Assembly: GCA_947311845.1 (NCBI GenBank)
Contig: CAMZMU010000081.1
Span: 1,642,646-1,706,645, forward strand
Direction: 5' to 3'
Length of the DNA stretch: 64,000 nucleotides
Origin: Poa pratensis
Taxonomy: Eukaryota; Streptophyta; Magnoliopsida; Poales; Poaceae
Shown: piece after piece, positions 1-11,024 of the stretch
How positions within the stretch are numbered: the stretch's first letter is position 1
How the letters are laid out: each line of letters begins with the position of its first letter
The notes under the pieces: generated by a model
Databases searched by the model: none
What the model was told of the DNA's origin: nothing
What the model saw: only the letters and a program-made list of their open reading frames with translations
Position numbers and translations under genes: made by a program

Positions 1-15
1 GCAGAAATCCTCTTA

Positions 16-34
16 CTCCCCGGCAACGGCGCCA
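16..34 (-). other. Primer binding site of a gypsy-type LTR element
   Basis: The minus strand reads TGGCGCCGTTGCCGGGGA a few bases beyond the LTR end. The same 18-base site follows the left LTR of the element at 33458-41094. It marks the internal side, so the internal domain of this retrotransposon lies to the left of the window. Confidence 0.8.
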
Positions 35-42
35 GAAAATAT

Positions 43-1613
43 TGCTTGATGACGTGAAAGCACACGTTCGTTGGGAGACCCCAAGAGGAAGGTATGAAGC
101 AGTGCAGCAGCAAGTTTTCCCTCAGTAAGATACCAAGGTTATCAATCCAGTAGGAGTAAGAAATCACTTCTGAACGTTGTCAGTGGCACGCTGACGTGGA
201 ACCTGGACACAACACAATCAAACTACTTTGTCCCAACGAAACAGTGAGGTTGTCAATCTCATCGGCTTGCTGAAAACAAAGGATTAAACGGATGGTGTGG
301 AAAATAGTGTTTAATTGCAGAGAATGAAAAGGAACAATGATTGCAGTTGGTTGTATTATCAGTGTAAAAGAATGGACCGGGGTCCACAGTTCACTACTGG
401 TGTCTCTCCATAAAAGATAACTAACATGCTGGGTGAACAAATTACAGCTGGGCAATTGATAAAATATTGAGCGCATAACAATGCATATATATAACAAGAT
501 GACTACTATGATATTCAATTGGGCATTACAACATGATACATAGACCGTTATCCAACAACATCTATGACTAATAATCCACCTTCAGGTTGACATCCGTGTT
601 CCCCGTTGGTATTAAGTTGCAAGCAACAGATTATTGCATTAAGTAAAGTGCGTAATGTAAACAATACAATTATCCTTAGACAAAGCATTGCTATTTTGCC
701 CCTAGTGGCAACAGCACATCCACAACCTTAGAAGTTGCTGTCACTGTCCCAGATTACTTGAGACTGAACCCACTATCTAGCATAAATACTCCCTCTTGGA
801 GTTAAAAGTATCTACTTGGCAAAAACATCTACTAGAAACGGAGAGCATGCAAGATCATAAATAACATATAAGATAGATTGATAATCAACTTGACATAGTA
901 TTCAATATTCAACAGATCCCAGCAAACACAACATGTAGCATTACAATAATATGATCTTGATCATGATAGGCAGCTCACAAGATCTAAACATGATAGTACA
1001 AGGAAGAGAGACAACCATCTAGCTACTGCTATGGACCCGTAGTCCAAGGATGAACTACTCACGCATCACTCCGGAGGCAGGCATGGCGATGTAGAGCCCT
1101 CCGGTGATGATTCCCCTCTCCGGCAGGGTGCCGAGAAGAGCTTCTGAACCCTCCCGAACTAGGGTTGACAACGGCGGCGTCTCTGGAACTTTTCGTGGAA
1201 TATGGCTCGGGTATTTAGGGTTTTCGCGTCGGGGGGATTATATAGGCGAAAGGGCGGCGGCTGGAGGCACCCCAGGGGGCCACACCACCCCACGGCGCGG
1301 CAGGAGGTGGGCCCGCGCCGCCCCATGGTGTGGCTGCCTCCTAGGTCGTCTCCGTCTCTCCTTTGGACTCCGTGTACGTGTTGGAAAAATAGGAGGTCCT
1401 GTCCAAGTTTCGTCCAATTCCGAGAATATTTCCAGAACAACTTTTCTGGAATACAAAAACAGCAGAAAATAGGAACTGACACTGTGGCATCTTGTTAATA
1501 GGTTAGTCCCAGAAAATGCATAAAATTGCTATGAAGTGTATATAAAACATGTAGCAATTGGTATAATATAAACATGGAACATCAGAAATTATAGATACGT
1601 TTGAGACGTATCA
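43..1613 (-). repeat. 5' LTR of a gypsy-type retrotransposon
   Basis: On the minus strand the LTR starts TGATACGTCTCAAACG at 1613 and ends in CA at 43, next to a primer binding site. A TATA-like TATATAA lies near 1239-1245 on the minus strand. The terminus TGATACGTCT belongs to a very common Triticeae gypsy LTR type. The LTR is inserted precisely within an AP2-like reading frame: the codons up to base 1614 belong to the host gene and the next ones come from the LTR. The five bases CGCAG (1614-1618) should recur at the other end of the element, outside the window. The ORFs called across 1104-1498 are GC-rich LTR sequence, not genes. Confidence 0.85.
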
Positions 1614-1948
1614 CGCAGCGCGTCCATCCGCCACTCGTCGATCTCGGCAGCGCGGCGAGCTATCCACTGGCGGCGGTTACGCCGCGTCTCGTCTATGTCG
1701 ACGATCTCCATCGGCAGCGCGAGGAACTCAGCCTCCTCCCGGGACTCAACGTCAGGGAAGTTGAGCTCAGCACGCGGCCGTCCAAACCTCCAGGCTGCCG
1801 CGTCGAACGTGCGCGCGGCAAGCTCCACCGTGTCGAAGGTTCCCATATACCAACGCTGGCTGTCCACGGTGATCTCTGCGGACCAGCGACCAGATGGGCG
1901 GTGACGGACGCCAATGAACCCGCTCATGGAGCGGCATTGCGGCGGCAT
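1614..1948 (-). pseudogene. AP2/ERF-domain-like gene, C-terminus cut by LTR insertion
   Basis: The frame opens with ATG at 1948 and encodes about 111 native residues. Residues 10-70 match an AP2 DNA-binding domain: GFIGVRHRPSGRWSAEI, then a WYMGTFDTVELAARTFDAAA block and FGRPRAELNFPDV. AP2 domains bind GC-rich promoter elements in plant nuclei. The tail after the domain is Arg/Glu-rich (EEAEFLALP, then RRNRRQWIARRAAEIDEW). After MDALR the frame runs straight into the LTR terminus (D-T-S-Q-T-Y-L comes from LTR bases), so the normal C-terminus is lost. Small AP2-like ORFs of this kind are, as I recall, multi-copy in Triticeae and associated with transposons. Its position inside a CACTA suggests a captured or element-borne gene. 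Function is not known. Confidence 0.75.
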
Positions 1949-2520
1949 GCTCTATACAAGGCAAATAAAAAATGTTACACAACGAATTTGAGTATAGAAA
2001 GATGTAATCATCGGCATTCTATAAAAATGAAATAGGGTCGACTCTAAAGCATGCCTCATACTTAGAGTGGACACACAAATTATTCAGAGATGGAGTTAGC
2101 GAAACTAGTAGGTTGCAGAAATTTTATATTTGTGCATATTACAAGTTTCACTCACACAACCTCTAAATCACATAGGGCCACAACATTTTAATCATCGGCA
2201 ATGTAATAAGAATACAAAACATAACAACATTTCGGCCAAAGTCATGCCAAAATTCACGAGAAATTTCGGCATGACTTTGGCTAAAAATAGGACTTATGAG
2301 TACCCGAATTTGCCGGAATGGAAGTTAATCAACATTCCGGCAATCTCAAGGGCCTCTCGGGGTACTGCAGACATTCACATCCATATTCACAAAACTAAAC
2401 ATAACTTTTGGGGCGGCGGGTACCCGAATTAGTTTAGTAATCTAAACCCTAATTTTAAACTAAACTAAACTAAGCATAACAATTTGAATAAATTTTTTTG
2501 CTAGGCATATTAGGAACACT
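1949..2520. other. Non-coding spacer with short inverted repeats
   Basis: This AT-rich stretch lies upstream of the minus-strand AP2-like ORF. At 2232-2283 GGCCAAAGTCATGCC is followed after a short loop by its near-perfect inverse GGCATGACTTTGGCT. Two further inversely related GTACCCGAATT-type segments follow. No coding content was seen. Confidence 0.4.
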
Positions 2521-3008
2521 TTGCGGGTGTGCTAGGTAGAAGGAGAGGAGGGAGCCCGAACCTTGGGCGCAACCGAGCCGTGGGCGTCGGGGCCATGCGG
2601 GGGCGTCGACGCTCGGGCGCGAGAGGAGAGGAGGGCCGCGGCGTGGGCTCGCTCGAGGTCGACTGCGGCGGGGGCGCGCTCCTGCTGTGGCGTGCGGTGG
2701 AGGAGGAGCGGCTCTGGGGCGGTGGCGTGCAGTGGGGGGCGGCGGCGGCGGCGGGCGGTCGCGATAGAGGGAGAAGGGGGCGGCGGCGGCGGTCGCGGTA
2801 GATGGAGAAGGGGCGGTGGGGGCGGCGGTGGGGGGGGGGGCGGCGGCGCGTGGGTGGGGAGTGGATAGGGTTTGGGTGGCGCGCGCGGGTGGGGAGGGGA
2901 TAAGGTGGGTGGGCCGCGGTGGGCCGTGTGAGGGAAACGTACCGCTGGCGGACAGTGTGTTCCATCCACCAGCGATAAGGTCTAGGGTTATTTTTTCTTT
3001 TAACTTTT

Positions 3009-3673
3009 GCTTATATATAAGGCCAGGAACTAGCAGAGGCCCGAGCCTGCCGTCCTCCGCGCCGGCGCCGCCCTCCTCCGCGCCGCTCGACGCCCTCCTC
3101 CGCGCCCGGCGCCGCCCGAGCCCGCCGTGTCCTCCGCCGGCGACGCACTACTCCTACACCGCCGTGGACCTCCCCTCCGTCCCCTCCCCAAGGTGCTGCC
3201 CTCTCCCTCCCCTAACTCCCCTACCTAGGTTGCATGCACCTTAGGTGTTTGATCAAATTCCCCACTCATTTTTTCAGATCTCGGCGACGATGTCCCTATT
3301 GGACGTGGGCGATGTCCGGGACTGGGCTCCGCCGGGCTGGCACTGGGAGGAGGTATCTTCCGGTACGCGTAGCTTGGTGAGGAATCCATGTGACGTCGTT
3401 GACCCGGATCTTCTTTGGTCGAAGTCGCGTGGGCCATGCTCGGTGCAGAGGGAGCCGGCCCCGAGGAGGTGGTGCTTCGCCGTATCAGGGAGGAGGACGA
3501 GCACGTCCGTCGCTACGTGTTTATGTGATACGCCAGCGGCGTATGACAGTAGATGGCAGATTCTTCATAGGGTTCCTTCTCATGTGAGTATTGACCCTGT
3601 GATGGTTCCTGCTCTTTGGGTGCGCAGCGCCGACCGCTCAGCACCCCGCGGCTTAGGACCCGGCAAAAGTTAG
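3009..3673 (+). pseudogene. Gene-like segment inside the CACTA, unknown product, probably frameshifted
   Basis: A TATA-like TATATATAA at 3012-3020 is followed by a GC-rich leader. An ORF then encodes MSLLDVGDVRDWAPPGWHW (ATG at 3290) and continues SSGTRSLVRNPCDVVDPDLLW. Near 3440 the better protein reading moves to another frame (EEVVLRRIREEDEHVRRYVF), where it soon meets stop codons. A degraded exon of a transposon-carried gene is therefore likely. I do not recognise the family. It is oriented away from the AP2-like ORF, and the GC-rich block 2520-2990 could serve as a shared divergent promoter. Confidence 0.35.
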
Positions 3674-4370
3674 TGATATTATTCGTGATGTATTATGGTT
3701 AAATAAAAATGGACCCGAGCTATGTAACTGGATTAAATAAAGATGTATGCGTGATACTTTTGCATATTTGATCAATGATGCTTTTGTAAAGCGAGGAAAA
3801 TAATGTTCCCTACTTTGAATTATTCTGCAATGCAGACATTGTTTTATATTTGTTTTGTATTATTTAAACAATGGATAATCCCCCAAGTATTAGGAATTTT
3901 CTTCATTTCTATCTAATTTCTCCTAGCTAAATGAGTTTATGCTGATTTTCTGAAATTAATCCAAATTTTTATATAATTTGACCTCTTTTGGTGAATAGTC
4001 CTGGTGGCCGGCCGTTTCGATCGACAGTTTTTTGTAAAAAATAATAAAGTGAAAAAACACTCAAAAAGATATATCCTCTTGCATGAAGTCCTTTTATGTG
4101 TACTTAGTTGCTATGTAAAATGATAAACTTGATTTTTGACAAAAGTTTCAGAAACATTCTTCACAAAAAACACTATCATGTATAAACATCTATAAAAGTT
4201 TCGAACCAAATGACCAAGTTACGTCAATTTCGAACGCATAGTTTGTGATAAAGTGCTCATATCCGACACATAGGTGTGTCTTGGTATAGGAAGCAATGGT
4301 AACAAAGGAAATTTACAGATTATTTTTATAAATACCATTTTCCTATTTATATGAATTTACATACTAAGTT
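3674..4370. other. AT-rich non-coding interior of the CACTA
   Basis: No ORF of interest and no repeat was recognised between the gene-like segment and the subterminal array. Confidence 0.4.
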
Positions 4371-4717
4371 ACCCCTGGCGGACGGTGTGGATTGCCCGCC
4401 AGCGGTATTTCACTTGCCGCTGGCGGACGGTGTCTAGTGCCCGCCAGCGGTAATTTGCTAGTTTTCTCCCCATCCGATTCAACTACCGCTGGCGGGCGCT
4501 ATATACCATCTGCCAGCGGTATGTTTCCTACCACTGGCGGGCACCAGGGTCATCCGCCAGCGGTAGTTAGCCCCGCCTCCTCGCATCTGCCTGCTACTAC
4601 CGCTGGCGGGCACCGTTGGACGTCCGCCAGCGGAACGTGTAGAACCAGTGGCGGTCACGGAAAACCGCCGCCAGCGGTCGTAATGCTGGCGGACGCAAAT
4701 GCCATCCGCCAGCGGGA
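4371..4717. repeat. CACTA subterminal array of paired inverted units
   Basis: Seven pairs of CCGCTGGCGG(A/G)C and its inverse CCGCCAGCGGTA are spaced about 15-20 bases apart, each able to form a hairpin: about 4371, 4412, 4481, 4530, 4597, 4645 and 4684. The array abuts the CACTA terminus at 4749. One isolated pair of the same kind is at 2941-2977. Clustered subterminal repeats are the transposase-binding sites of the CACTA superfamily; the paired arrangement here is seen directly. Confidence 0.75.
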
Positions 4718-4749
4718 GGCTGGTGGCTATAAGCACATTCCTACTAGTG

Positions 4750-4990
4750 GCAAGCGGTCTTGCTCAAACTCATCACTAGGTATTTTGACCCAAGTTGACC
4801 GTACCAGTTCTGCCGGATTGACAAGTGGAGGAACTTTCTTCTTGGAGATTACCTTGAGTTTCTTGGCCTTGGGGTTGGAGGAGGAAGATGAGTAAGCGGA
4901 CTCCCGAAGATTGTCCTTGCCCTTGAACCTTGAGAGAGGGGAACCAACATCAAGATCATCAAGGTCATCATAAGCCGAATCATCATCCAT
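4750..4990 (-). pseudogene. Third ORF of the copia element (acidic N-terminal fragment)
   Basis: ATG at 4990 starts an ORF beginning MDDDSAYDDLDDLDVGSP. A Ser/Lys-rich stretch and PPLVNPAELVRSTWVKIPSD follow. After about 80 codons it hits the CACTA terminus, whose bases add a spurious tail. It lies about 950 bases downstream of the RNase H stop on the same strand, where SIRE-type copia elements carry an additional ORF sometimes called env-like. No signal peptide or membrane segment is visible in this fragment, so an envelope function is not supported. The product is unknown. Confidence 0.45.
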
Positions 4991-5940
4991 CTTGCTCGAG
5001 ATTCACCGAGAGAAATCCAATCTTGAGAGGGCACCAATCAATGAAGGAGAACTCCCCCAATCTTCCACCAATGGAGAAATCACTTGGATGGGAAGGTGGA
5101 TCTAGTAGGGGGCTTGCAGATCTGATGGAGGAGGAGGTGTGGGGGCGGCTCTAATGGTGGGGGAGGAGGAGGAGCTTGGGAGGGGCAACCATGGAGTTGG
5201 AGGTTGTGGGGGAGAGGAGGAAGAAGTAGGGGAATAACCGGTCTGATCCCCTCCCCCTTGATAGAAGCTACCCGAGAGGCCGGCCTGGAAGCCGGGCTAA
5301 GACCCGAGGCAGCCGGCCTGGGCCAGGCACCCCACCGATGGAGCCGGCCAGGCCGGCCTGACTGTTTTTTTTTTATTTTCGCAGAAATCCTTCTCCCTTT
5401 TTCTGAAAAACCTTCTCCCCTTTTTCTGAGATTCTTGCTTTAAAGAACATTCTTGTGAAACTTGCGGACGTCTTTGCTGAGAACCATCTTCAAAAGTGAC
5501 CATGGAGCAACGTTGAGTGACACGGGGAGATGCAAACATGATGGTTTCTTCACACTTCCAATGGAGATAACACCAAGAAAACCCAAATAACAACATTGGA
5601 AGTGATTCGAAAGCGGGAAGAAACAACAAATATGCAATAAAATCTCCAATAAGACCCAACTCTTCAAAAAGAAGAGGGCGGTGGCCTAGGCCACCATGTA
5701 TGAGTGTGTGGTGTGACACCGCGAAGATATATCTTGGGTTCACGGTCACAACTCGTCATTTAAGCTCATAATTCAACAAGTGAACATAGAAAAACCAAAT
5801 GAGTTCTTACTATCGGCATAATGGGGGGAGGGATAGTCCAATGGATTAGGACCGCACTCCCCCTATGTCCATGCCTACACCTAAATCAAATAGATAGTCA
5901 AAATATAGGTGTGTATGCAAGATAATCAAGTCAAGCTCCT
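4991..5940 (-). other. Copia 3' internal region between pol and third ORF
   Basis: This is non-coding leader-like DNA. It includes a purine run (minus-strand ATAGGGGGAGTG near 5860) and a GGCCGGCCTG-rich patch at 5277-5362. The patch resembles the GGCC repeats in the U3 part of the LTR at 43610-43880. The ORFs crossing it (5297-5749) have no recognisable product. Confidence 0.4.
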
Positions 5941-8208
5941 TCAATCCACGATATCTAGCTCATGCCTCAAATAAGTGAATCTTGCTTCATCAAGTGGCTT
6001 CGTGAAAATATCGGCAAGCTGGTCTTTGGTTGGAATATAGCCAAGCTCAATATCACCACGGGCAATATGATCCCGAATAAAATGATGACGGATCTCAATA
6101 TGCTTCGCTCTTGAGTGTTGCACCAGGTTGTGGCCAATCTTGATTGCACTTTCATTGTCACAAAAAAGAGGCACTTTGTCACAATTGACACCGTATTCCT
6201 TTAAAGTTTGCCTCATCCATAACAATTGAGTGCAAGCACTAGCGGCCGCCACATACTTGGCTTCGGCGGAGGATAGAGATATGCAATTTTGCTTCTTAGA
6301 AGACCAACTCACCAAGGACCTACCAAGAAATTGGCATGCCCTGGAAGTTGATTTCCTATCATCCTTGCAACCGGCCCAATCCAAATCCGTGTACCCGGCA
6401 AGAGAGAAATTAGTGCCCTTTGGGTACCACAAACCAAACCTTGGGGTATAAATCAAATATCGAAGGATTCTATTGACCGCCTTCAAGTGGCTTTCTTTAG
6501 GAGCGGCTTGATACCTTGCACACACCCTACACTCAACACAATATCGGGTCTAGATGCACAAAGATAAAGCAACGAACCAATCATAGAGCGATAAAGTTTT
6601 TGATCAACATCGATACCGTCGGGGTTAAGTTCAAGATGGCATTTGGTGTCCATGGGAAACCGCTTCTCCTTAGCATTTTGCATATTGAACGTCTTGAGCA
6701 TGTCTTGGGTATATTTGATTTGAGAGATGAAAGTCCCTTCATTCAATTGCTTGATCTCAAAACCGATAAAGAACTTCAATTCGCCCATCATAGACATCTC
6801 GAACCTATCAGTCATAAGCTTTGAAAATTCATCATTGAAAGCTTTGTTAGATGAGCCAAATATAATATCATCAACATAAAGTTGGCATATGAAGAGCTCC
6901 CCTTTAACTCTCTTAGTAAAGAGAGTGGGATCGATTTTCCCAATCTCAAATCCACGGTCTACAAGAAGCTCTCTAAGGTGCTCATACCACGCACGTGGGG
7001 CTTGTTTAAGGCCATAGAGCGCTTTATCGAGCTTGTAGACATGGTTAGGGAACTTGGGATCCTCGAAACCCGGTGGTTGCTTAACATATAGCAACTCCTT
7101 TAAAGGACCATTAAGAAAGGCACTTTTCACATCCATTTGTTGCAATTTAAAGTTATGATGTGATGCATATGCAAGAAGGATACGAATGGACTCAAGGCGA
7201 GCCACGGGTGCATAAGTCTCTCCAAATTCAATGCCTTCAACTTGAGAGTATCCTTGTGCAACCAATCTTGCCTTGTTCCTCACAACCATTCCGTGCTCAT
7301 CTTGCTTGTTGTTGAATATCCACTTTGTGCCTATAACATTGCGGCAATCCTTTGGCTTCTCAACTAGATTCCACACTTTGTTGCGCTTGAAGTTATTGAG
7401 TTCATCATGCATAGCTTCCAACCAATCCGGATCTTTAAGAGATTCAAACACTTTCTTCGGTTCCACCATGGAAATATGAGTTTGATGTTCACTAAAGCTT
7501 GCCAATTGACTTCTTGTGGTAACACCCTTACTTAGATCACCAAGGATTTCTTCTAGCTTGTGACTCTTTATTTCAAAATCTCTTGCAATCCTTGCTTTTC
7601 GACGGGCTTCGATATCTCCATTGCATCTTGGAGGTATCTCTTGATCATCTTGATCATTTGAGTCCCCGTCTTGACCAGAATGTTGACCTTGATCATCATT
7701 ATGCACATCTTCAACAATAGAAGAAGAGGGTTGATCTTGGTCTTGACCTTGGCTAGCATCAACAAATGGAGAACATGGTTCTTGCGTAGCAAGTTGGTCA
7801 ACATGAGGAGGATCTTGAACTTGTTCTTGGGTTGGTGCATCATCTGCTTCCATGGTAGGCGCCGGTTCAACTTGTGATGATGAGGTCTCCACTTGAGTGG
7901 AGCTTGGACTTGCTTATGGAGGCTCGTAATGAATCTCAATTGGGCAATAGAAGCCTACGCCCATCCTTCTTATTGCATCTTGAGGTTCCTCATTATCTAC
8001 ATCACAAACATGAAATTGCGCCACTTGGGAGCCGTCATTCTCATCGAACTTCACACTACAAGATTCTATAACTCTCCCTAAGGATTTGTCATAGACTCTA
8101 TAAGTGTGAGATTCGGCACCGTAACCAACAAAAATACACTCTAAAGCTTTAGATTCAAATTTAGACAAGCGAACACCTTTGATCTTATAGAAACACTTAC
8201 AACCAAAT
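5941..8208 (-). pseudogene. Copia pol: integrase C-terminus, reverse transcriptase, RNase H
   Basis: Reading leftwards from 8208: the end of integrase (FESKALECIFVGYG), a low-complexity linker rich in Gln and Asp, then the RT. The RT shows [28 protein letters not shown], the active site [10 protein letters not shown] (about 6867-6878) and [12 protein letters not shown]. RNase H follows with GYTDLDWAG, LSSAEAKYVA and the typical copia end (TKPLDEARFTYLRHEL), stopping at 5941. Damage: an in-frame TAA at 7914-7916 and a frameshift near 6520 between SVG and CARYQ. In a living element this polyprotein region copies RNA to DNA in cytoplasmic particles. The 5' side is interrupted at 8208 by a solo LTR and continues at 31545. 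Confidence 0.9.
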
Positions 8209-8539
8209 TGTCACATCCCAAATTTTGGAACAAAGAAAAACTTAGTTTTACAAGACCCAAAATTCAGAGCCAACAAAACCTTTTTGAAATACTTCACTAA
8301 TTATTATATTTTCCTTCCTATTGCTCTGTTTGACCATGTGTGACTTGATGTTTAAGTTGCTTGGCCAATAAATATTAACCTAAAGACCCAACCAAGATAA
8401 AAATATATTTACCCTTCGTGATCAGGCCATGGCAAGAAAAATATTCCATTTATCTTCTCCACTCTTATTTTGGCCAACTCCTTTTCAATGATGCTTTGGT
8501 TTTAAAGCCTACCCAAAAGCCTTGGATTCAAGAAAGAAC

Positions 8540-9460
8540 ATTATTTCCAAAATCTCATGTTTATAAACTATGAAGATCTATATGATATCTCCTACCTATT
8601 TTCAATCTTGCTAGTTTTCAAATTATTTACAACTCTTATGTTAAAACCTGTAGTTTCACTTCTTTTAGAAATATTGCATGTGGTAAATATTAACACATAT
8701 GTTCTCTACTATCTAAGCCTTTTGAAAACTATAAGATTTTGTGTTGTGGATCTCACAGCATCTTATTGTCATGTGTGGTCACCATACCACTAAAACATAT
8801 TAAGGGTTTTGGAGATTTGTTGATTGCTTTTGGTTTGTGTTTGATCATCATCTCCCCAACTCTTTGTGTGTTCTGATGTGCTTGGGATGTTGAACTGCTT
8901 GTTTGATTTTAACTTGTTGAATGCTTTGACTTGAGTGGCTTGCTGATGTGTATTATTATCTGAACCTAAGCCATGTGAGTTTACACTTGCAAATTCATCC
9001 TAGTTAGCAATTACTTGTGTGGGGAGAGCATAAAGTTACTCTTATTATCTTTCTTAGGCTTGAAGCCTATGTTCCCTTATTTATGAACCAAAAGCCTAAT
9101 TCCAAAGTTTTACAAGAAATGATAAATATTTTCAAACTAGGATTTTATTAAGACTCACTTTTGTGATCTATATTCTGTACTCTCTCACCTCACTCAAAAC
9201 AATAATTATCTTTGGTATTTGTTTTTGACCATTTTCAAAAGAGGCTAGAAATGGTTATTAATTTATTTTGCGAACAAAAGTGTTTCCCAAAAATTATGTG
9301 TTTCCAAAAATATGGGGATTTATATGCTATCTCCTATATACTGCTCAACCTTGATATTTTCAACTCCTATTTTATAAACTCCTATTTTCACTCTTTTGGA
9401 AACCATAGAAGTGGGAAATATACTACCCATGTATTTTAGCAACCCCTCTTGAAAAATATC
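8540..9460. repeat. Diverged internal duplication in the outer solo LTR
   Basis: The segment 8540-8790 (motifs AAAATCTCATGTTTATAAAC, CTATATGATATCTCCTACC) recurs in diverged form at about 9290-9460 (ATTATGTGTTTCCAAAAA, ATATGCTATCTCCTATA). Both run to a TTTTAGAAATATTG / TTTTGGAAACCATAG region. The period is about 730 bases. It may partly explain why this copy is longer than the nested copy at 26713-30778. Confidence 0.45.
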
Positions 9461-10382
9461 AAACTTATTGAGTCAAGCTTGCTTCCACATTATTATGGTT
9501 ATGATGATACCTGATTACCATCCCACCACCTATCTGAATAATTGAAATTTGGTTGAAAACTTATATTGTTTGCTTGTTTGACTTATGTTTGTGTTGATTG
9601 TTATTTCCTTGTCTTATTGTTGCTTGGGTGAATAATTACACAAATGTAATTGAACTTAAAGTTGAAAACACACAGATCACAACTTGGTATATGACTTAAA
9701 TTTAAAACAAACTCCTCAAATTATTCAACAAATGGAAATTAAGATCCTGAGTTAAAAAAAATGATCTTAATAAATTATTTTCCCTACCTAACTCTCTAAT
9801 TCCTTCAAACAAATATTTTCTCTATGAAAATAAAAATTGTTTGAAGTTAATATATTTGTCAAGGAAATTCCAAGAGTTCAAAACAATATCTCTCACTTGC
9901 TTTTGATATACTAAAGGAGTATCAAATTGGTTTTACCAAAAATAACATATTTAAACCCTATGAATAAATGTGGTTCAAAACATTTTATTTTGAAACACCA
10001 ATTTTTGTGGAGCTTCTACATGTTATGGGGAGGCTACACAAATATTTTCATAATTTTTGAAATAATTTAAGTGCCCCAATTAAATCCCTAAAAGCTACTG
10101 GTTTTAAAAAGGGAATAAAAGAAAAGGAAGAAAGGAAGAGCAGGGGGTTTTCTGCAAAACAACCATCTCCTTCCTGTAGCCACAGCGCACGGCATGGCGC
10201 TGGTGGTCGCCGTGCAGCGTGCCTCTGTGGCCACCTCGCCACTGCGGATAGGTTAAGAGCACCACGCTGCCCCTCTGCTCTTCTCACCCCTCCCTTATCC
10301 TCTCACCTGCTCTCTCTCCCTCTCTCTCTCTCTGGTTCCGCCATGGCCGAACCCTAGCTCGCGCTCGCCGACGAATTACCGC

Positions 10383-10992
10383 TGATGGGGGGATAATAAC
10401 CCGGTAGGCCCATGAAGCGGGAAGCGTGACCCGCCAGGCAGAAGGCCCGGCCAGGACAGCTAACCAACAGCATGGGCCGGATTACGTCGATGGGCCAGCT
10501 GCTTGTCGGTGACCCGACTTGTGCAGGGAAGACTCTAGAAGACCCGGAGGTGGTACGCGCTATGGGATCCAAGACTTGGAGAGCACGAAGATTAGAGGAT
10601 GTAGAGTAGGACTCCGAGTACGGGTAGAGCCCGGCTTTGCTTTGTATCAAACCAGGAGGCCCGGCCGTCTATATAAGCGGGCTCCTCGGTCATAGTTAGG
10701 GGATAAGCCTTTACGAGACACGTTTGTACTAGCGAGAGAACCAGAGAGATCATCGCTGCCAAGTGCACCTTGTAACCTAGATCGAGATCCGGCTCTGTTG
10801 TCGTAGCCGGGTTATCGAGATCGAGATCAATAATAGCATAGCAGGAAGTAGGTCTTTATCTCTAATGGAGAGGCCGAACGTGAGTAAATCCTTCGTCCTC
10901 GCAGAGCTAAACCAACTCCCAGACACTTGTTTCGCCTGGACCAACAACTCAAGTTACCCTATGATAATATCTGCCGTGACAACCCCACGACA
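10383..10992 (+). repeat. 5' LTR of gypsy element
   Basis: The LTR runs TG to CA, 610 bp. A TATA box TATATAAG lies in the segment 10668-10676, so RNA should start about 30 bases downstream. AATAATAGC near 10830 is a plausible polyadenylation region. It is about 97.5% identical to the 3' copy. Confidence 0.93.
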
Positions 10993-10993
10993 G

Positions 10994-11011
10994 TTGGCGC
11001 CCACCGTGGGG
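10994..11011 (+). other. Primer binding site of gypsy element
   Basis: TTGGCGCCCACCGTGGGG starts two bases after the LTR end, the usual place for tRNA priming of minus-strand DNA synthesis. The tRNA was not assigned. Confidence 0.8.
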
Positions 11012-11024
11012 CCTGCGTCCAAAG

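Larger units (their letters stand above)
1..4749 (-). mobile_element. CACTA DNA transposon, terminal part (other end outside window)
   Basis: The right boundary reads TACTAGTG on the plus strand, so the minus strand begins CACTAGTAGG, the signature terminus of CACTA (En/Spm) transposons. Just inside it (4371-4717) is a dense array of short inverted GC-rich units of the kind CACTA transposases bind. The DNA to the right (from 4750) is an ORF of the surrounding copia element that is cut exactly at the CACTA terminus. I found no matching left end in the window, so the element probably extends leftwards beyond base 1. It carries an AP2-like gene and a second gene-like segment. No transposase was seen, so it may be non-autonomous or only partly in view. 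The terminus is well supported; the leftward extent is inferred. Confidence 0.6.

Noticed and set aside
2510..2969. Pro/Arg-rich ORFs on both strands
   Set aside because: They are produced by a GC-rich low-complexity block; there is no domain and coding potential looks equal on both strands.
3145..3160. CACTACTCCTACACC as the left CACTA end
   Set aside because: It does not match the right terminus CACTAGTAGGAATG and lies inside a GC-rich leader.
4750..5940. 3' LTR of the copia element
   Set aside because: Its length is similar to the 1176-bp LTR, but neither TGAAAGGAT nor ATCCTTTCA ends occur and the sequence does not match 42859-44034; the third ORF also argues for internal DNA.
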